From Nitrospira sp. CR1.1 (GTDB lineage Bacteria > Nitrospirota > Nitrospiria > Nitrospirales > Nitrospiraceae), in assembly GCA_014055465.1 (NCBI GenBank), contig WIAF01000005.1:186001-250000 (forward strand): 64,000 bases of DNA, in the 5' to 3' direction. Made by a program: the position numbers and the translations under genes. Positions within the stretch are counted from its first letter, which is position 1. Every line of letters begins with the position of its first letter. A model generated the notes under the pieces. It saw only the letters and a list, made by a program, of their open reading frames with translations. It did not search any database and was not told the origin of the DNA. Positions 41,674 through 49,667 of the stretch are shown here, in pieces.

Positions 41674-42081
41674 ATGCGGACATGGATCATCATCACGATC
41701 TTCTCGGCTCTACCGCTCCTGCTGACGACGGAGGTCCGGGTCGCAGCGGCCGCAGACCGCCCCGCCCCTGAAGCGAACGAGTTACTCGAACAGGTCGTCC
41801 CGAACGGCCTCTTTCGCGACCTCTATAACCAAGCCCTCTCCACGTTGCAGGAGTACGTCGAATTGGAGGGTCACCTGCCCGGCGAGGGTTCGTCACGGCA
41901 ACAGGCTGGAGAATTTCGACTTAAGCTTTTTCCGCAGGGCAAATCCCGGTCACAAGAACACGTGAGCGCCGAGGGCTCGTATCGTCTTGCACCGGAGGAC
42001 GGTCAACGGGAGTTCACGCTACGATTCAAATCCTCCGGAAATTCCCGGCATCCCTCCCTCCCGAATGACGACGTGATCTGA
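41674..42081 (+). CDS. Small secreted protein, unknown function
   Basis: The 135-aa product has a signal peptide (IIITIFSALPLLLTTEVRVAAA) and a polar mature domain: ANELLEQVVPNGLFRDLYNQ, LEGHLPGEGSSRQQAGEF, then basic/acidic strands ending SLPNDDVI. I recognise no family. The preceding gene on the same strand ends 82 bp upstream. Confidence 0.6.
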   Translation: MRTWIIITIFSALPLLLTTEVRVAAAADRPAPEANELLEQVVPNGLFRDLYNQALSTLQEYVELEGHLPGEGSSRQQAGEFRLKLFPQGKSRSQEHVSAEGSYRLAPEDGQREFTLRFKSSGNSRHPSLPNDDVI

Positions 42082-42193
42082 AGCTCTCTCAGTCATCCGT
42101 TGATCTTTGTCGCTCTTGCCCTTGACCAGGTTTGCCGGGGGGCATAGAATATTTTTCTGGGCCACGATCCGCCTCAAGCTGGAGGTCGGAATC

Positions 42194-42418
42194 ATGTTCT
42201 TCCTTCGGACACAGATCCAACGGGATGAACAGGTCGGGTGTGCCCCACTCCTCACACGAACCTCTCCTATCCAAACCGCCGAGTTGCAAGCATCCAATAA
42301 TCGCATCCTTGCGCGCGCGCTCACCCTCACCGGTACGGCGGCGCGTGAACAAAAGGACCCGTGCAGCACACAGGCGCGGGAGCGTGGCCTATGTCAGGAG
42401 TCTATTGGGGAATCGTGA
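42194..42418 (+). CDS. Possible 74-aa protein (weak)
   Basis: MFFLRTQIQRDEQVG starts eight bases after a perfect GGAGG (42181-42185), and the frame runs to 42418, overlapping the next small gene by 28 bases. Composition is unremarkable, with two cysteines near the end and no domain. It is listed because of the ribosome site; the rest of 42082-42390 shows nothing else. Confidence 0.3.
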   Translation: MFFLRTQIQRDEQVGCAPLLTRTSPIQTAELQASNNRILARALTLTGTAAREQKDPCSTQARERGLCQESIGES

Positions 42419-42570
42419 CAGGACTCGTGGCGATGGTGGCGATCCTCTTCGTATGCATAGACATTCTGTACGGCGCACCAGAGGGATCGTCCAAGGCGCC
42501 AGCAGACGGGATCGGTGAGTCGAGCCAGGCGGTCGGATCCGCCTCGACCGGCTCACGCCAGGCAGCGTAG
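42391..42570 (+). CDS. 59-aa single-span membrane protein
   Basis: MSGVYWGIVTGLVAMVAILF continues into VCIDILYG and a small polar, Ser/Ala-rich tail. One membrane helix spans residues 5-25. A GGGAG site lies before ATG 42391. It precedes another small membrane protein by 116 bp. Confidence 0.55.
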   Translation: MSGVYWGIVTGLVAMVAILFVCIDILYGAPEGSSKAPADGIGESSQAVGSASTGSRQAA

Positions 42571-42686
42571 GACCGTTGTTGTCCGACAGCCTGACAGATG
42601 AGAGAGGCCAGGGAAGCCGCATCCAAGAGGCGGCTGGTATCGGCGTCCTGGCAAACAATCTGTTGCGCAATCAACGGAGGTGCAAC

Positions 42687-42857
42687 ATGGAGGTCGAGAT
42701 CATCGGTGTCGGAACAATGATCGCGCTGGTCTGGCTGATTGCCTGGTCAATGGCAGGCGAGAGCGAGTCCGAGAGACGACGGATCGCCTCGTTGCCTGAC
42801 AGCGGCCACTCCTTCGAAACCGCTTCCGGCGAAACACGGGTCAGGCACGCGGCCTGA
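42687..42857 (+). CDS. 56-aa single-span membrane protein
   Basis: MEVEIIGVGTMIALVWLIAW is a single helix followed by an acidic/basic soluble tail (SESERRRIASLPDSGHS). ACGGAGG lies six bases before the ATG. The longer frame from 42576 has no family-like sequence. It may form a set with the preceding 59-aa protein. Function unknown. Confidence 0.6.
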   Translation: MEVEIIGVGTMIALVWLIAWSMAGESESERRRIASLPDSGHSFETASGETRVRHAA

Positions 42858-42981
42858 GGCTGAATCCGCTGGCCACAGGAGATGCTGGGCGCGCCTTTCC
42901 GATCGGCGAAACGGCACAGAGGAGAGGTTTGTCGTCGTCTGGAGGGACACTCAACACCCGATGATGTTCTTCGTGTGTCTG

Positions 42982-44265
42982 TCAGGCGAGAATCTTCGGC
43001 TGCCCGATTCCGGCAATGACCTCTTCGGTAATCACGACGGACTTGACCCCGCTCAGTGCGGGCACGTCATACATCAAGTCCAGCATGACCTCCTCGAGAA
43101 TCGTGCGAAGCGCGCGAGCGCCGGTTTTCATTACCGCTGCCCGACGAGCCACGGCTTTGACGGCGGCATCGGTAAATTGAAGGTCGATCCCTTCGATCTC
43201 GAACAGGGCCTGATATTGTTTAATCAACGCGTTTCTTGGTTCGCTGAGAACACGAATGAGCGCGGGCACGTCGAGGTCCGCGAGGGTTGTCAAGACAGGG
43301 AATCGACCCACAAATTCCGGAATGAGCCCGAATTTCAGGAGGTCTTCAGATTGCACGCATCGGAGCACTTCGCTGTGTCCATTGAGTTCCCCGGCGGGAA
43401 TGAGCGCGCCGAACCCCAACCGTTTGGGTGTCGTCCGCTGAGCGATCAGGGCATCTAATCCGACGAATGCCCCGCCGGCAATGAACAGAATGTTCGTCGT
43501 ATCCACCCGAATATAATCTTGCTCCGGATGCTTGCGTCCGCCTTTGGGCGGCACATTACAGACCGTTCCTTCGACCAACTTCAAGAGCGCCTGCTGCACG
43601 CCTTCGCCGGAAACATCCCTGGTCAGCGATGGATTCTCGGACTTGCGGCTGATCTTATCGATCTCGTCGATATAGATGATGCCGGTTTCGGCGCGGGCCA
43701 CGTCGTACTCGCAACTCTGGAGCAGCTTGAGCACAACGTTCTCAACATCTTCCCCCACATATCCGGCCTCGGTCAGCGCCGTCGCATCGGCAATGGTAAA
43801 CGGCACGTGAAGGATACGCGCCAGCGTCTGAGACAGCAGCGTCTTTCCCGTCCCGGTCGATCCGATCATGAGGATGTTGCCCTTTTCGAGATCGACGTGT
43901 TTGAGCCGTTCCCGGTTCACAATCCGCTTGTAATGATTGTGGACGGCGACGGAGAGGACCTTCTTGGCGCGATCCTGCCCGATCACATACTCATCGAGCT
44001 GCGCTTTAATGTCCGTGGGCTTGGGGATGACCAGCGGGAGGGGCGAAGGCGCTTCCTGCGATCCATGCGGCTTGTTTTTGGCGAGGGACAGGGAGCAGCG
44101 CTGAATACATTCTTCGCAAATAGAGACTGCGGCCGGGTTTCGGCAAGAAGAACAGGTGAACGGCTCAGAGTTGGTGACAAGCGTCCGGCCCGCATCCTGA
44201 GGCTTGCCGCAAAACGAACAGCGCCGGTCTGGTTTCTGCGTAGAATGCCGCGTGTCCCAGAACAC
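42982..44265 (-). CDS. clpX: ClpX-type AAA+ unfoldase with expanded N-terminal zinc finger
   Basis: The 427-aa protein has Walker A GSTGTGKT, the pore segment [10 protein letters not shown], Walker [10 protein letters not shown], sensor [11 protein letters not shown] and the LGF tripeptide (KRLGFGAL) that docks on ClpP. Canonical ClpX zinc fingers use four cysteines; here residues 16, 19, 38, 41, 50 and 53 are cysteine in CxxC pairs, with Cys57 beyond. No clpP or tig is adjacent, so this is probably a second ClpX paralogue with different adaptor or substrate choice. Confidence 0.88.
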   Translation of the reverse strand: MFWDTRHSTQKPDRRCSFCGKPQDAGRTLVTNSEPFTCSSCRNPAAVSICEECIQRCSLSLAKNKPHGSQEAPSPLPLVIPKPTDIKAQLDEYVIGQDRAKKVLSVAVHNHYKRIVNRERLKHVDLEKGNILMIGSTGTGKTLLSQTLARILHVPFTIADATALTEAGYVGEDVENVVLKLLQSCEYDVARAETGIIYIDEIDKISRKSENPSLTRDVSGEGVQQALLKLVEGTVCNVPPKGGRKHPEQDYIRVDTTNILFIAGGAFVGLDALIAQRTTPKRLGFGALIPAGELNGHSEVLRCVQSEDLLKFGLIPEFVGRFPVLTTLADLDVPALIRVLSEPRNALIKQYQALFEIEGIDLQFTDAAVKAVARRAAVMKTGARALRTILEEVMLDLMYDVPALSGVKSVVITEEVIAGIGQPKILA

Positions 44266-44414
44266 AGCTTTTCCTCCAGGTCAGGAGATGCGCGCGTTTG
44301 AGATACCTCATCTTATGCCTCTGTGATGCCGACCTGCAAGCAAGGATGGGCCACTATCTCAGCTCCTAAGCGCCGCGAACAGCTAGCCTGAGGAAGGCCG
44401 GTTGTAACAGTCCG

Positions 44415-45164
44415 CTAAAACGTCACGCCAAGACCGCCGGCGATGAGATGGGTGCGATAGTTCAACGTGAAGGATGGCCCACGGGACCCATTGGGAACTT
44501 CGCTCTCCCATTGGTAGTTCGCCACGAAATATTTGTACTCCGTGAAGAGAAAGACGCGGTCCGTGACATTGGCCCGGACTCCGCCCAGAAACTGATAGGC
44601 AAACGCGCCGTCAGCGGCATTTTCATGCACGGCGCCGATCGTGCTGTGCTGAAGATTCAAATCCCGGGCAAATCCTCCCGACAACCCGGCTCCGATGCCA
44701 ACATATGGCTGAATCATTTCGCCGGGATACCGCAGCAAGAGGTTCGCCATCGCGTTAATCGATTGCAAACGGAAATTCGCCGATCTCGTCACGCCTCCAC
44801 TCGTCGCCGCGGGCGCGTTTGCCTTTCCGTCAAGACCGGACAATTCGGCTTCCAGCCCCAGATACCGCCCGGCAAATGCCGGGAACAATCCGACTTTTAA
44901 TCCGCCGCCCAACCCGCCCTGAACATCCGTATTCGTGAACGGGTCTTCCTGCAAACGGACCGGCCGATTCAAGGGCCGACTCCCCTGCATGTAGAGGCTG
45001 ATGTACATTTCCGTCTTCGCTTCTTCCGGTTTGACCCCGGCCGATGCGGCCGGAGACTGTGCGGCATTCGATGCAGAATCGGCTGCCAGCGACAGAGCGG
45101 GATAGGCCTGCGCCACTACACCGATGACAAAGACGGCTGCCAGAGAGCAAGAGACTGCTTTCAT
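44415..45164 (-). CDS. Outer-membrane beta-barrel protein
   Basis: The 249-aa product has a signal peptide (VFVIGVVAQAYPALSLAA), then alternating hydrophobic strands such as YISLYMQGSRP, GLKVGLFPAFA, FAYQFLGGVRANVTDRVF and a C-terminal GLGVTF ending in Phe, the usual BAM signal. It resembles OmpW/OMP_b-brl proteins (eight strands), which pass or bind small hydrophobic molecules. Function is not predicted further. Confidence 0.78.
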   Translation of the reverse strand: MKAVSCSLAAVFVIGVVAQAYPALSLAADSASNAAQSPAASAGVKPEEAKTEMYISLYMQGSRPLNRPVRLQEDPFTNTDVQGGLGGGLKVGLFPAFAGRYLGLEAELSGLDGKANAPAATSGGVTRSANFRLQSINAMANLLLRYPGEMIQPYVGIGAGLSGGFARDLNLQHSTIGAVHENAADGAFAYQFLGGVRANVTDRVFLFTEYKYFVANYQWESEVPNGSRGPSFTLNYRTHLIAGGLGVTF

Positions 45165-45352
45165 GATTCACCCCTGTGAGTGTGTGTCAAGACGGGACCG
45201 GAACGGCCTACGATAGGCCACTCATATCATGAGGGGGGTGCAGGGCAAACTGATTCGACAGTTTTCGCAAGGCGGGACACTGCCGGCAAGCAGGATTCCC
45301 GGACGAGACGTGCAAGGATGATCGTTCTCTGCGCGCGTATCGAGGGCGGTGG

Positions 45353-45943
45353 TTACCCGCCGGTGAGAAAATGGGTGAGGGTTTCAGATGGAACCAGACC
45401 GACCAGCACCTGTTTGTCCGACCGTTGAAGCAGCGGCACGCCCTGATGTTCCGTCTCCTCCCACAGGTCGCTCCATCTGCTGAGCACCTGATCTACCGCC
45501 GGCGCGGCCGATCCGACAAGTTCTGTTCCGGCAAACCCATGGCGTTTCGCTTCCAGTTGCAACAATCCTTCATCGGAAAGGTCCAGCCCCTTCACCCAGA
45601 ACAACCGATACAACGAGCGGATGAACTCACCGGCTCGCAGAGGATCCGTGCGCAGGGCGCGGGCCGCCGCAGTAATGGCCAATTTGGTATTCGGCTTTCC
45701 CGTCGGCACTGAGATCGCTAGTTCAGGCGCGAGCCGGCGGACCATCTCCACTTCCTGCTTCAATTCCGCGCTCAAATGTCCGGCCCATGCGGCCATGGGT
45801 TTGGGCAAATGCGGGGCGTGCTGCACCCCATGCCAGGAGATCCGTTCCATACAACCGAGCGCATACAGCCGTTCATGCATGGCATAACAGAACGGGCAGT
45901 TGAAGTCGCTATACAATCGGCACCGGGCGGTATCGTTCATCAT
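45353..45943 (-). CDS. DsbA-family (FrnE/2-hydroxychromene isomerase-like) protein
   Basis: The 196-aa protein has a thioredoxin fold with active-site CPFC (SDFNCPFCYAMHE), helical inserts and a C-terminal GVPLLQRSDKQVLVGLVP with the cis-proline region. No signal peptide, so it is cytosolic. Its ATG overlaps the upstream cyclase stop by four bases, linking it to metabolism rather than to disulfide formation. GST-kappa-like isomerases share this fold. Confidence 0.8.
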   Translation of the reverse strand: MMNDTARCRLYSDFNCPFCYAMHERLYALGCMERISWHGVQHAPHLPKPMAAWAGHLSAELKQEVEMVRRLAPELAISVPTGKPNTKLAITAAARALRTDPLRAGEFIRSLYRLFWVKGLDLSDEGLLQLEAKRHGFAGTELVGSAAPAVDQVLSRWSDLWEETEHQGVPLLQRSDKQVLVGLVPSETLTHFLTGG

Positions 45944-46767
45944 TGACCATCCCGAGGCGGAAGGAGAGCGATAATGCGCACGGGTGCGCCTGTGCCCCCC
46001 GCGATTTTCATGGGTAACGCCACCAGGGTAGCGCCCGACGAGGGAACCTCCGCAAGGCCCGCGACGTTCTCAAGCCCGTAGAGTCCGGCAGCATTGACGA
46101 TCCGATGCACAACAAAATCCTGGGACGGGCCGTAATCGATACTGGGCGTATCAATCCCAATTCCGGAAATGTGTCGCTCGGCGACGAGAAGCTCGGCGAC
46201 TTCTTTTGAGAAGCCGGGAAAATGAAGCGTTGCGGGAGCCTCCGGCGTCGCGCTGCCGAAATATCGTTCGCGATCGTTCCAATATGCGCCCCAGCCGGTC
46301 AGCATCATGACGATGGCGCCTGTCGGGATGGTTCCATGGCTGGCCTCCCAACGCTGGATGTCCGTCATGGAAAGGCGATAGTCCCGATCATCAGCCGCCG
46401 CCGCGCGCACATCGATGACGACCGCAGGCCCTATCAAATGCCCGACCGGAATTCCGTCGATCCCCGCCTGGCCCTGCGCAAAATGAACGGGAGCATCCAT
46501 GTGTGTTCCCGCATGTTCCGACAGCGCCACCTGCCCGGTGGCATACCAGGCTTCGTTGGCCGTGCCGCCCCGTTGCGTGGAATCGCGACGAAACGGAGGG
46601 TTGCTCGGCCACACGTGGGTCGTTTCATCGAACGGGTATGTCAGGTCAAGCACTCGTGGTCCCGGCTCGGCGGCATGCGACCAGCTCGCAACCGCCAGCT
46701 GCATCAACACACAGGCGCTCAGAGCCGTCCGCCTGAGCCGGCCAGGATGCCTTGCCCGTGGAACCAA
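45940..46767 (-). CDS. Exported cyclase-family metallohydrolase (kynurenine formamidase-like)
   Basis: The 275-aa protein has a signal peptide (ALSACVLMQLAVASWSHA) and the cyclase motif EHAGTHMDAPVHF, whose His and Asp residues bind metal. Other segments: LDLTYPFDETTHVWP, GIGIDTPSIDYG. The family contains kynurenine formamidase and polyketide or hydroxy-acid cyclases, so the reaction is unknown. It is divergent from the RuBisCO-like gene and coupled to the DsbA-like gene. Confidence 0.82.
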   Translation of the reverse strand: MVPRARHPGRLRRTALSACVLMQLAVASWSHAAEPGPRVLDLTYPFDETTHVWPSNPPFRRDSTQRGGTANEAWYATGQVALSEHAGTHMDAPVHFAQGQAGIDGIPVGHLIGPAVVIDVRAAAADDRDYRLSMTDIQRWEASHGTIPTGAIVMMLTGWGAYWNDRERYFGSATPEAPATLHFPGFSKEVAELLVAERHISGIGIDTPSIDYGPSQDFVVHRIVNAAGLYGLENVAGLAEVPSSGATLVALPMKIAGGTGAPVRIIALLPPRDGQ

Positions 46768-46867
46768 GTCCCCCCCGCAACGTAAGTGATTGTATGCCGG
46801 CGCTTCCGTGCCGGGCGCGATTACGGTACTCTCTCACGCCCCGGAGTGCAACGGGCAAGGAACCGAC

Positions 46868-48016
46868 ATGTCTGATCACCACCTTCAATTTTCCGGAGAA
46901 CGTTTCTCCGTGGACTATCACATTCACGGGTCGAGAGAAGAGGCGCGCCGGCGGGCCGACCTACTGTGCATCGAGCAGACCGTTGAAGCCGCGGACCATG
47001 TGATTCCGTCAGGCCTGATTCGCGATCAGCTTCTAGGCCGATTGGTTCGCGTTGAGGCGCTGAGAACCGGAGTCCAACGCGTGGTGCTGACATTTCCGGT
47101 TGAACTCCTCGATGGGACCATGAGCACCCTCCTGCATATGACGTTTGGCATGGCAGGATTACACGGCCGGATCCGCCTTGCGGATGTGTCGCTTCCGGAT
47201 GAGGCTATCGCCCGTCTGGCCGGTCCGCGCCTCGGAGCACCGGGACTTCGCGCACTCCTGGAAGTGCCTGCGCGTCCCTTAGTCTGCGCCGTGCTGAAAC
47301 CACTCGGCCTGTCTTCGCACGCGCTGGCTGAACTGGCTTACGAATTTGCACTCGGCGAAGTGGATCTCATCAAGGATGATCAAGGTCTGGGCGATCATTC
47401 CTTCTGTCCGTTCGGGGAGCGTGTACCCCGATGCGCCGAGGCGATTGCGAAAGCGTCCCGACAAACCGGCAAACGCTGTCTCTATGCCCCTCACGTGTCC
47501 GGTCCCTGGCCAACGCTCCTCGCTCGGGCTTCTCTGGCGCAGAACGTCGGCGCGGGCGCGCTTCTGCTGTGCCCTGGGCTGATAGGCTTTGACGCGTTAA
47601 GCTCTTTGGCCCGCCTTCCGTCCCTGTCACTCCCCCTGATCGCGCACCCGGACTTCCTCGGCAGTCACTTCGTCAATCCAGCCAGCGGCATCGCCCCTGC
47701 GGTTCTCTTCGGTCTTTTTCCCCGGTTGGCCGGCGCCGATGTGACGATCTATCCCACCTTCGGATTGGATTACCCGGTCTCGCAAGAAGATTGTCGCAAC
47801 ATTGCGGCCTCCTGCCGAAGCAGGCTCGGCGCCTGTGCCCCCATCTTTCCGACGGCCGCCGGGAGGATGGACGCATCACGAATCCGCGAGATGAGCGGAC
47901 TGTACGGAAGGGATGTGGTCTTTGTCCTCGGCAGCGACCTCCGTCGTGACCCCACTCGCATTCGAGCGGCCTGCCGGGAGTTTATCCGACTTCTCAAGGA
48001 GCACGTCCTCCCATAA
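46868..48016 (+). CDS. RuBisCO-like protein (form IV)
   Basis: The 382-aa protein has the RuBisCO large-chain fold: VLKPLGLS with Lys144 (equals K175) and DLIKDDQG with Lys169 (carbamylation site, K201), Asp170-Asp171, and Gln172 where active RuBisCO has metal-binding Glu204. HPDFLGSHF and PTFGLDYP further on fit RuBisCO-like proteins. It cannot be assumed to fix CO2; related proteins act as enolases or isomerases in sulfur metabolism. AAGGA precedes ATG 46868; the frame upstream to 46790 lacks homology. Confidence 0.88.
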   Translation: MSDHHLQFSGERFSVDYHIHGSREEARRRADLLCIEQTVEAADHVIPSGLIRDQLLGRLVRVEALRTGVQRVVLTFPVELLDGTMSTLLHMTFGMAGLHGRIRLADVSLPDEAIARLAGPRLGAPGLRALLEVPARPLVCAVLKPLGLSSHALAELAYEFALGEVDLIKDDQGLGDHSFCPFGERVPRCAEAIAKASRQTGKRCLYAPHVSGPWPTLLARASLAQNVGAGALLLCPGLIGFDALSSLARLPSLSLPLIAHPDFLGSHFVNPASGIAPAVLFGLFPRLAGADVTIYPTFGLDYPVSQEDCRNIAASCRSRLGACAPIFPTAAGRMDASRIREMSGLYGRDVVFVLGSDLRRDPTRIRAACREFIRLLKEHVLP

Positions 48017-48047
48017 TGGGTGACTTCAACAAACAGTCAATGTATTG

Positions 48048-48076
48048 ATTATATGCAATTGCAATATAACGATAAA
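48048..48076 (-). promoter_or_regulatory. Sigma70-like promoter antisense to the RuBisCO-like gene
   Basis: On the reverse strand TTTATC (48076-48071) and a perfect TATAAT (48053-48048) lie 17 bases apart in a small AT-rich island. The spacer contains the palindrome TGCAATTGCA (48054-48063). Transcription would run antisense into the 3' end of the RuBisCO-like gene; no minus-strand protein gene follows. The AT-rich island could equally serve the plus strand. Confidence 0.35.
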
Positions 48077-48215
48077 TTAATAATCCGTACGCCCTGATAA
48101 CCTTCGACACCTCCTTACGGCCCTCGTCGGCTGCGAGAGATCTCCGTGCGGTAAACCGACGATATTCCATCGTTTTGTCAAGTTTCCTCTGCCACCCGCC
48201 GATACAGGCCATAAC

Positions 48216-48238
48216 CGAAAGTACGTAGGTACGTTTCG
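48216..48238 (+). promoter_or_regulatory. Imperfect inverted repeat before the HD-GYP gene
   Basis: CGAAAGTACGTA-GGTACG-TTTCG: the outer 5-bp arms CGAAA/TTTCG are perfect and the inner GTAC repeats nearly so. It lies 23 bases before the ATG at 48262, suitable for a repressor operator or a leader hairpin. Sequence observation only. Confidence 0.35.
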
Positions 48239-48261
48239 AATCTGTTTACGCCAACCCCATT

Positions 48262-49602
48262 ATGGCTCCAGCCAACACCTCACACGATTCCAGGAAGCTC
48301 GATACGTCCGACTCGCTTGCGCTCAGCCCGGAGTACCTTCGTGTGGGGATGTATGTCGACCTGAATTGCTCCTGGTTCAAACACCCGTTTCCGAGACGAT
48401 CGTTCAAACTGACGTCCGCAAGCCAGATCGTGACGATTAAGGGACTCGGTCTGAGCACCGTCCTGGTCTACCCGCGAGAGTCCGACCCGGACCCCAATGA
48501 AGGTGGAAGTCCCGCCGAAGCTGCTCCGACTTTGACAGCCGTTCCGGACCCGGAACCGGCGCCTCCGCTGGAAGCGTCCGGCACTGATGCGGAGGCTTCC
48601 CCCGTGGATCTCGAGCTTCCCACACATGGCGACTATCATCAGGCCGTAGAATTGGCATCCGAAGCCTACCGTCAGATGCTCGGAACCAGCACGCAAATGA
48701 TGGACGATCTCACGAACGGATCCGAGGAGGGAATGCGCACGGCGGCAGCCATGATCGGCGGCATCAGCGCGCTCTTGACCAACACCGAGGCCGCCGGCAC
48801 CGTGGCCAGCGCTTTCGACCCCGAAGATATCGGCAATACGAGCGTCCTCCATTCCCTCAACGTGGCGACCCTGTCCATGATGGTCGCCCAACAATTTGAC
48901 ATTGATCCGGAAGCGTTGCAGATGATCGGCATGGCGGGCCTCTTACTCGACATCGGCGAACGGCGCATCCCGCGCCATATTCTAGAGACGCGCGCGCGCC
49001 GCTCCGAGACGGAACATGTCAAGTACCAGCTCCACCCCTACCTCGGGGTGGAAATGCTGCGAAGATTTCCCGGAGTTCCCGAGGAGGTGTTGGACGTCAT
49101 CCGAAGCCACCACGAACGCCTGGATGGTTCCGGATACCCGGAGAAACTTAAGGAAGACCAGATTTCATTGCCCACGAGAATCGTCAGCGCCGTCGATCAT
49201 TACGATACCCTGGTCAACAGCCTCTATGCGGAAGAAGCGCTTTCTCCGGCCGAGGCGCTGGCCACCATGTACATACATCGGAAACAGCTGTTTTCAACCG
49301 AGGTCGTGGTGGCCTTGATCCAGACACTGGGCGTGTACCCTCCTGGAACCGTCGTCTCTCTGTCTGACGGCTCATTCGGCCTCGTGCTGAACATCAACTT
49401 CAAGAATCGCTTGAAGCCGCTGGTGTTGATTTACCAGATGGTGGCAGCCGAACAACCGCACACTGTCGATCTCCTGGCCGAGCCGGAGCTCACCATCCTC
49501 CGCGCCATGCCACGCGAAGAACTGCCTCGCCCGATCGTGGACTATTTCCGCCTGAAACGGTGGACAGGATATTTCATCCAATCCACCATGCGCACCGCCT
49601 GA
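48262..49602 (+). CDS. DUF3391/HD-GYP protein with degenerate catalytic HD motif
   Basis: The 446-aa protein starts with DUF3391 (LSPEYLRVGMYVDLNCSWFKHPF), has a Pro/Ala-rich linker (about 75-115) and an HD-GYP domain from about 185. Retained: HSLNVATLSM, HPYLGVEMLRRF and SHHERLDGSGYP. The key HD pair is changed: AGLLLDIGERRIP where functional proteins have LLHDIGK. Loss of the metal-binding His and the Lys suggests it no longer cleaves c-di-GMP and may act as a sensor or scaffold. Confidence 0.88.
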   Translation: MAPANTSHDSRKLDTSDSLALSPEYLRVGMYVDLNCSWFKHPFPRRSFKLTSASQIVTIKGLGLSTVLVYPRESDPDPNEGGSPAEAAPTLTAVPDPEPAPPLEASGTDAEASPVDLELPTHGDYHQAVELASEAYRQMLGTSTQMMDDLTNGSEEGMRTAAAMIGGISALLTNTEAAGTVASAFDPEDIGNTSVLHSLNVATLSMMVAQQFDIDPEALQMIGMAGLLLDIGERRIPRHILETRARRSETEHVKYQLHPYLGVEMLRRFPGVPEEVLDVIRSHHERLDGSGYPEKLKEDQISLPTRIVSAVDHYDTLVNSLYAEEALSPAEALATMYIHRKQLFSTEVVVALIQTLGVYPPGTVVSLSDGSFGLVLNINFKNRLKPLVLIYQMVAAEQPHTVDLLAEPELTILRAMPREELPRPIVDYFRLKRWTGYFIQSTMRTA

Positions 49603-49667
49603 CGCCATGTCTCGCATGGCTGCCCGGTCACTGGCAGCGCTGCCCTGCAGTATGGTATCTCCCAGGG

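Noticed and set aside
42739-43458. 239-codon plus-strand frame overlapping clpX
   Set aside because: Shadow of clpX, no domain.
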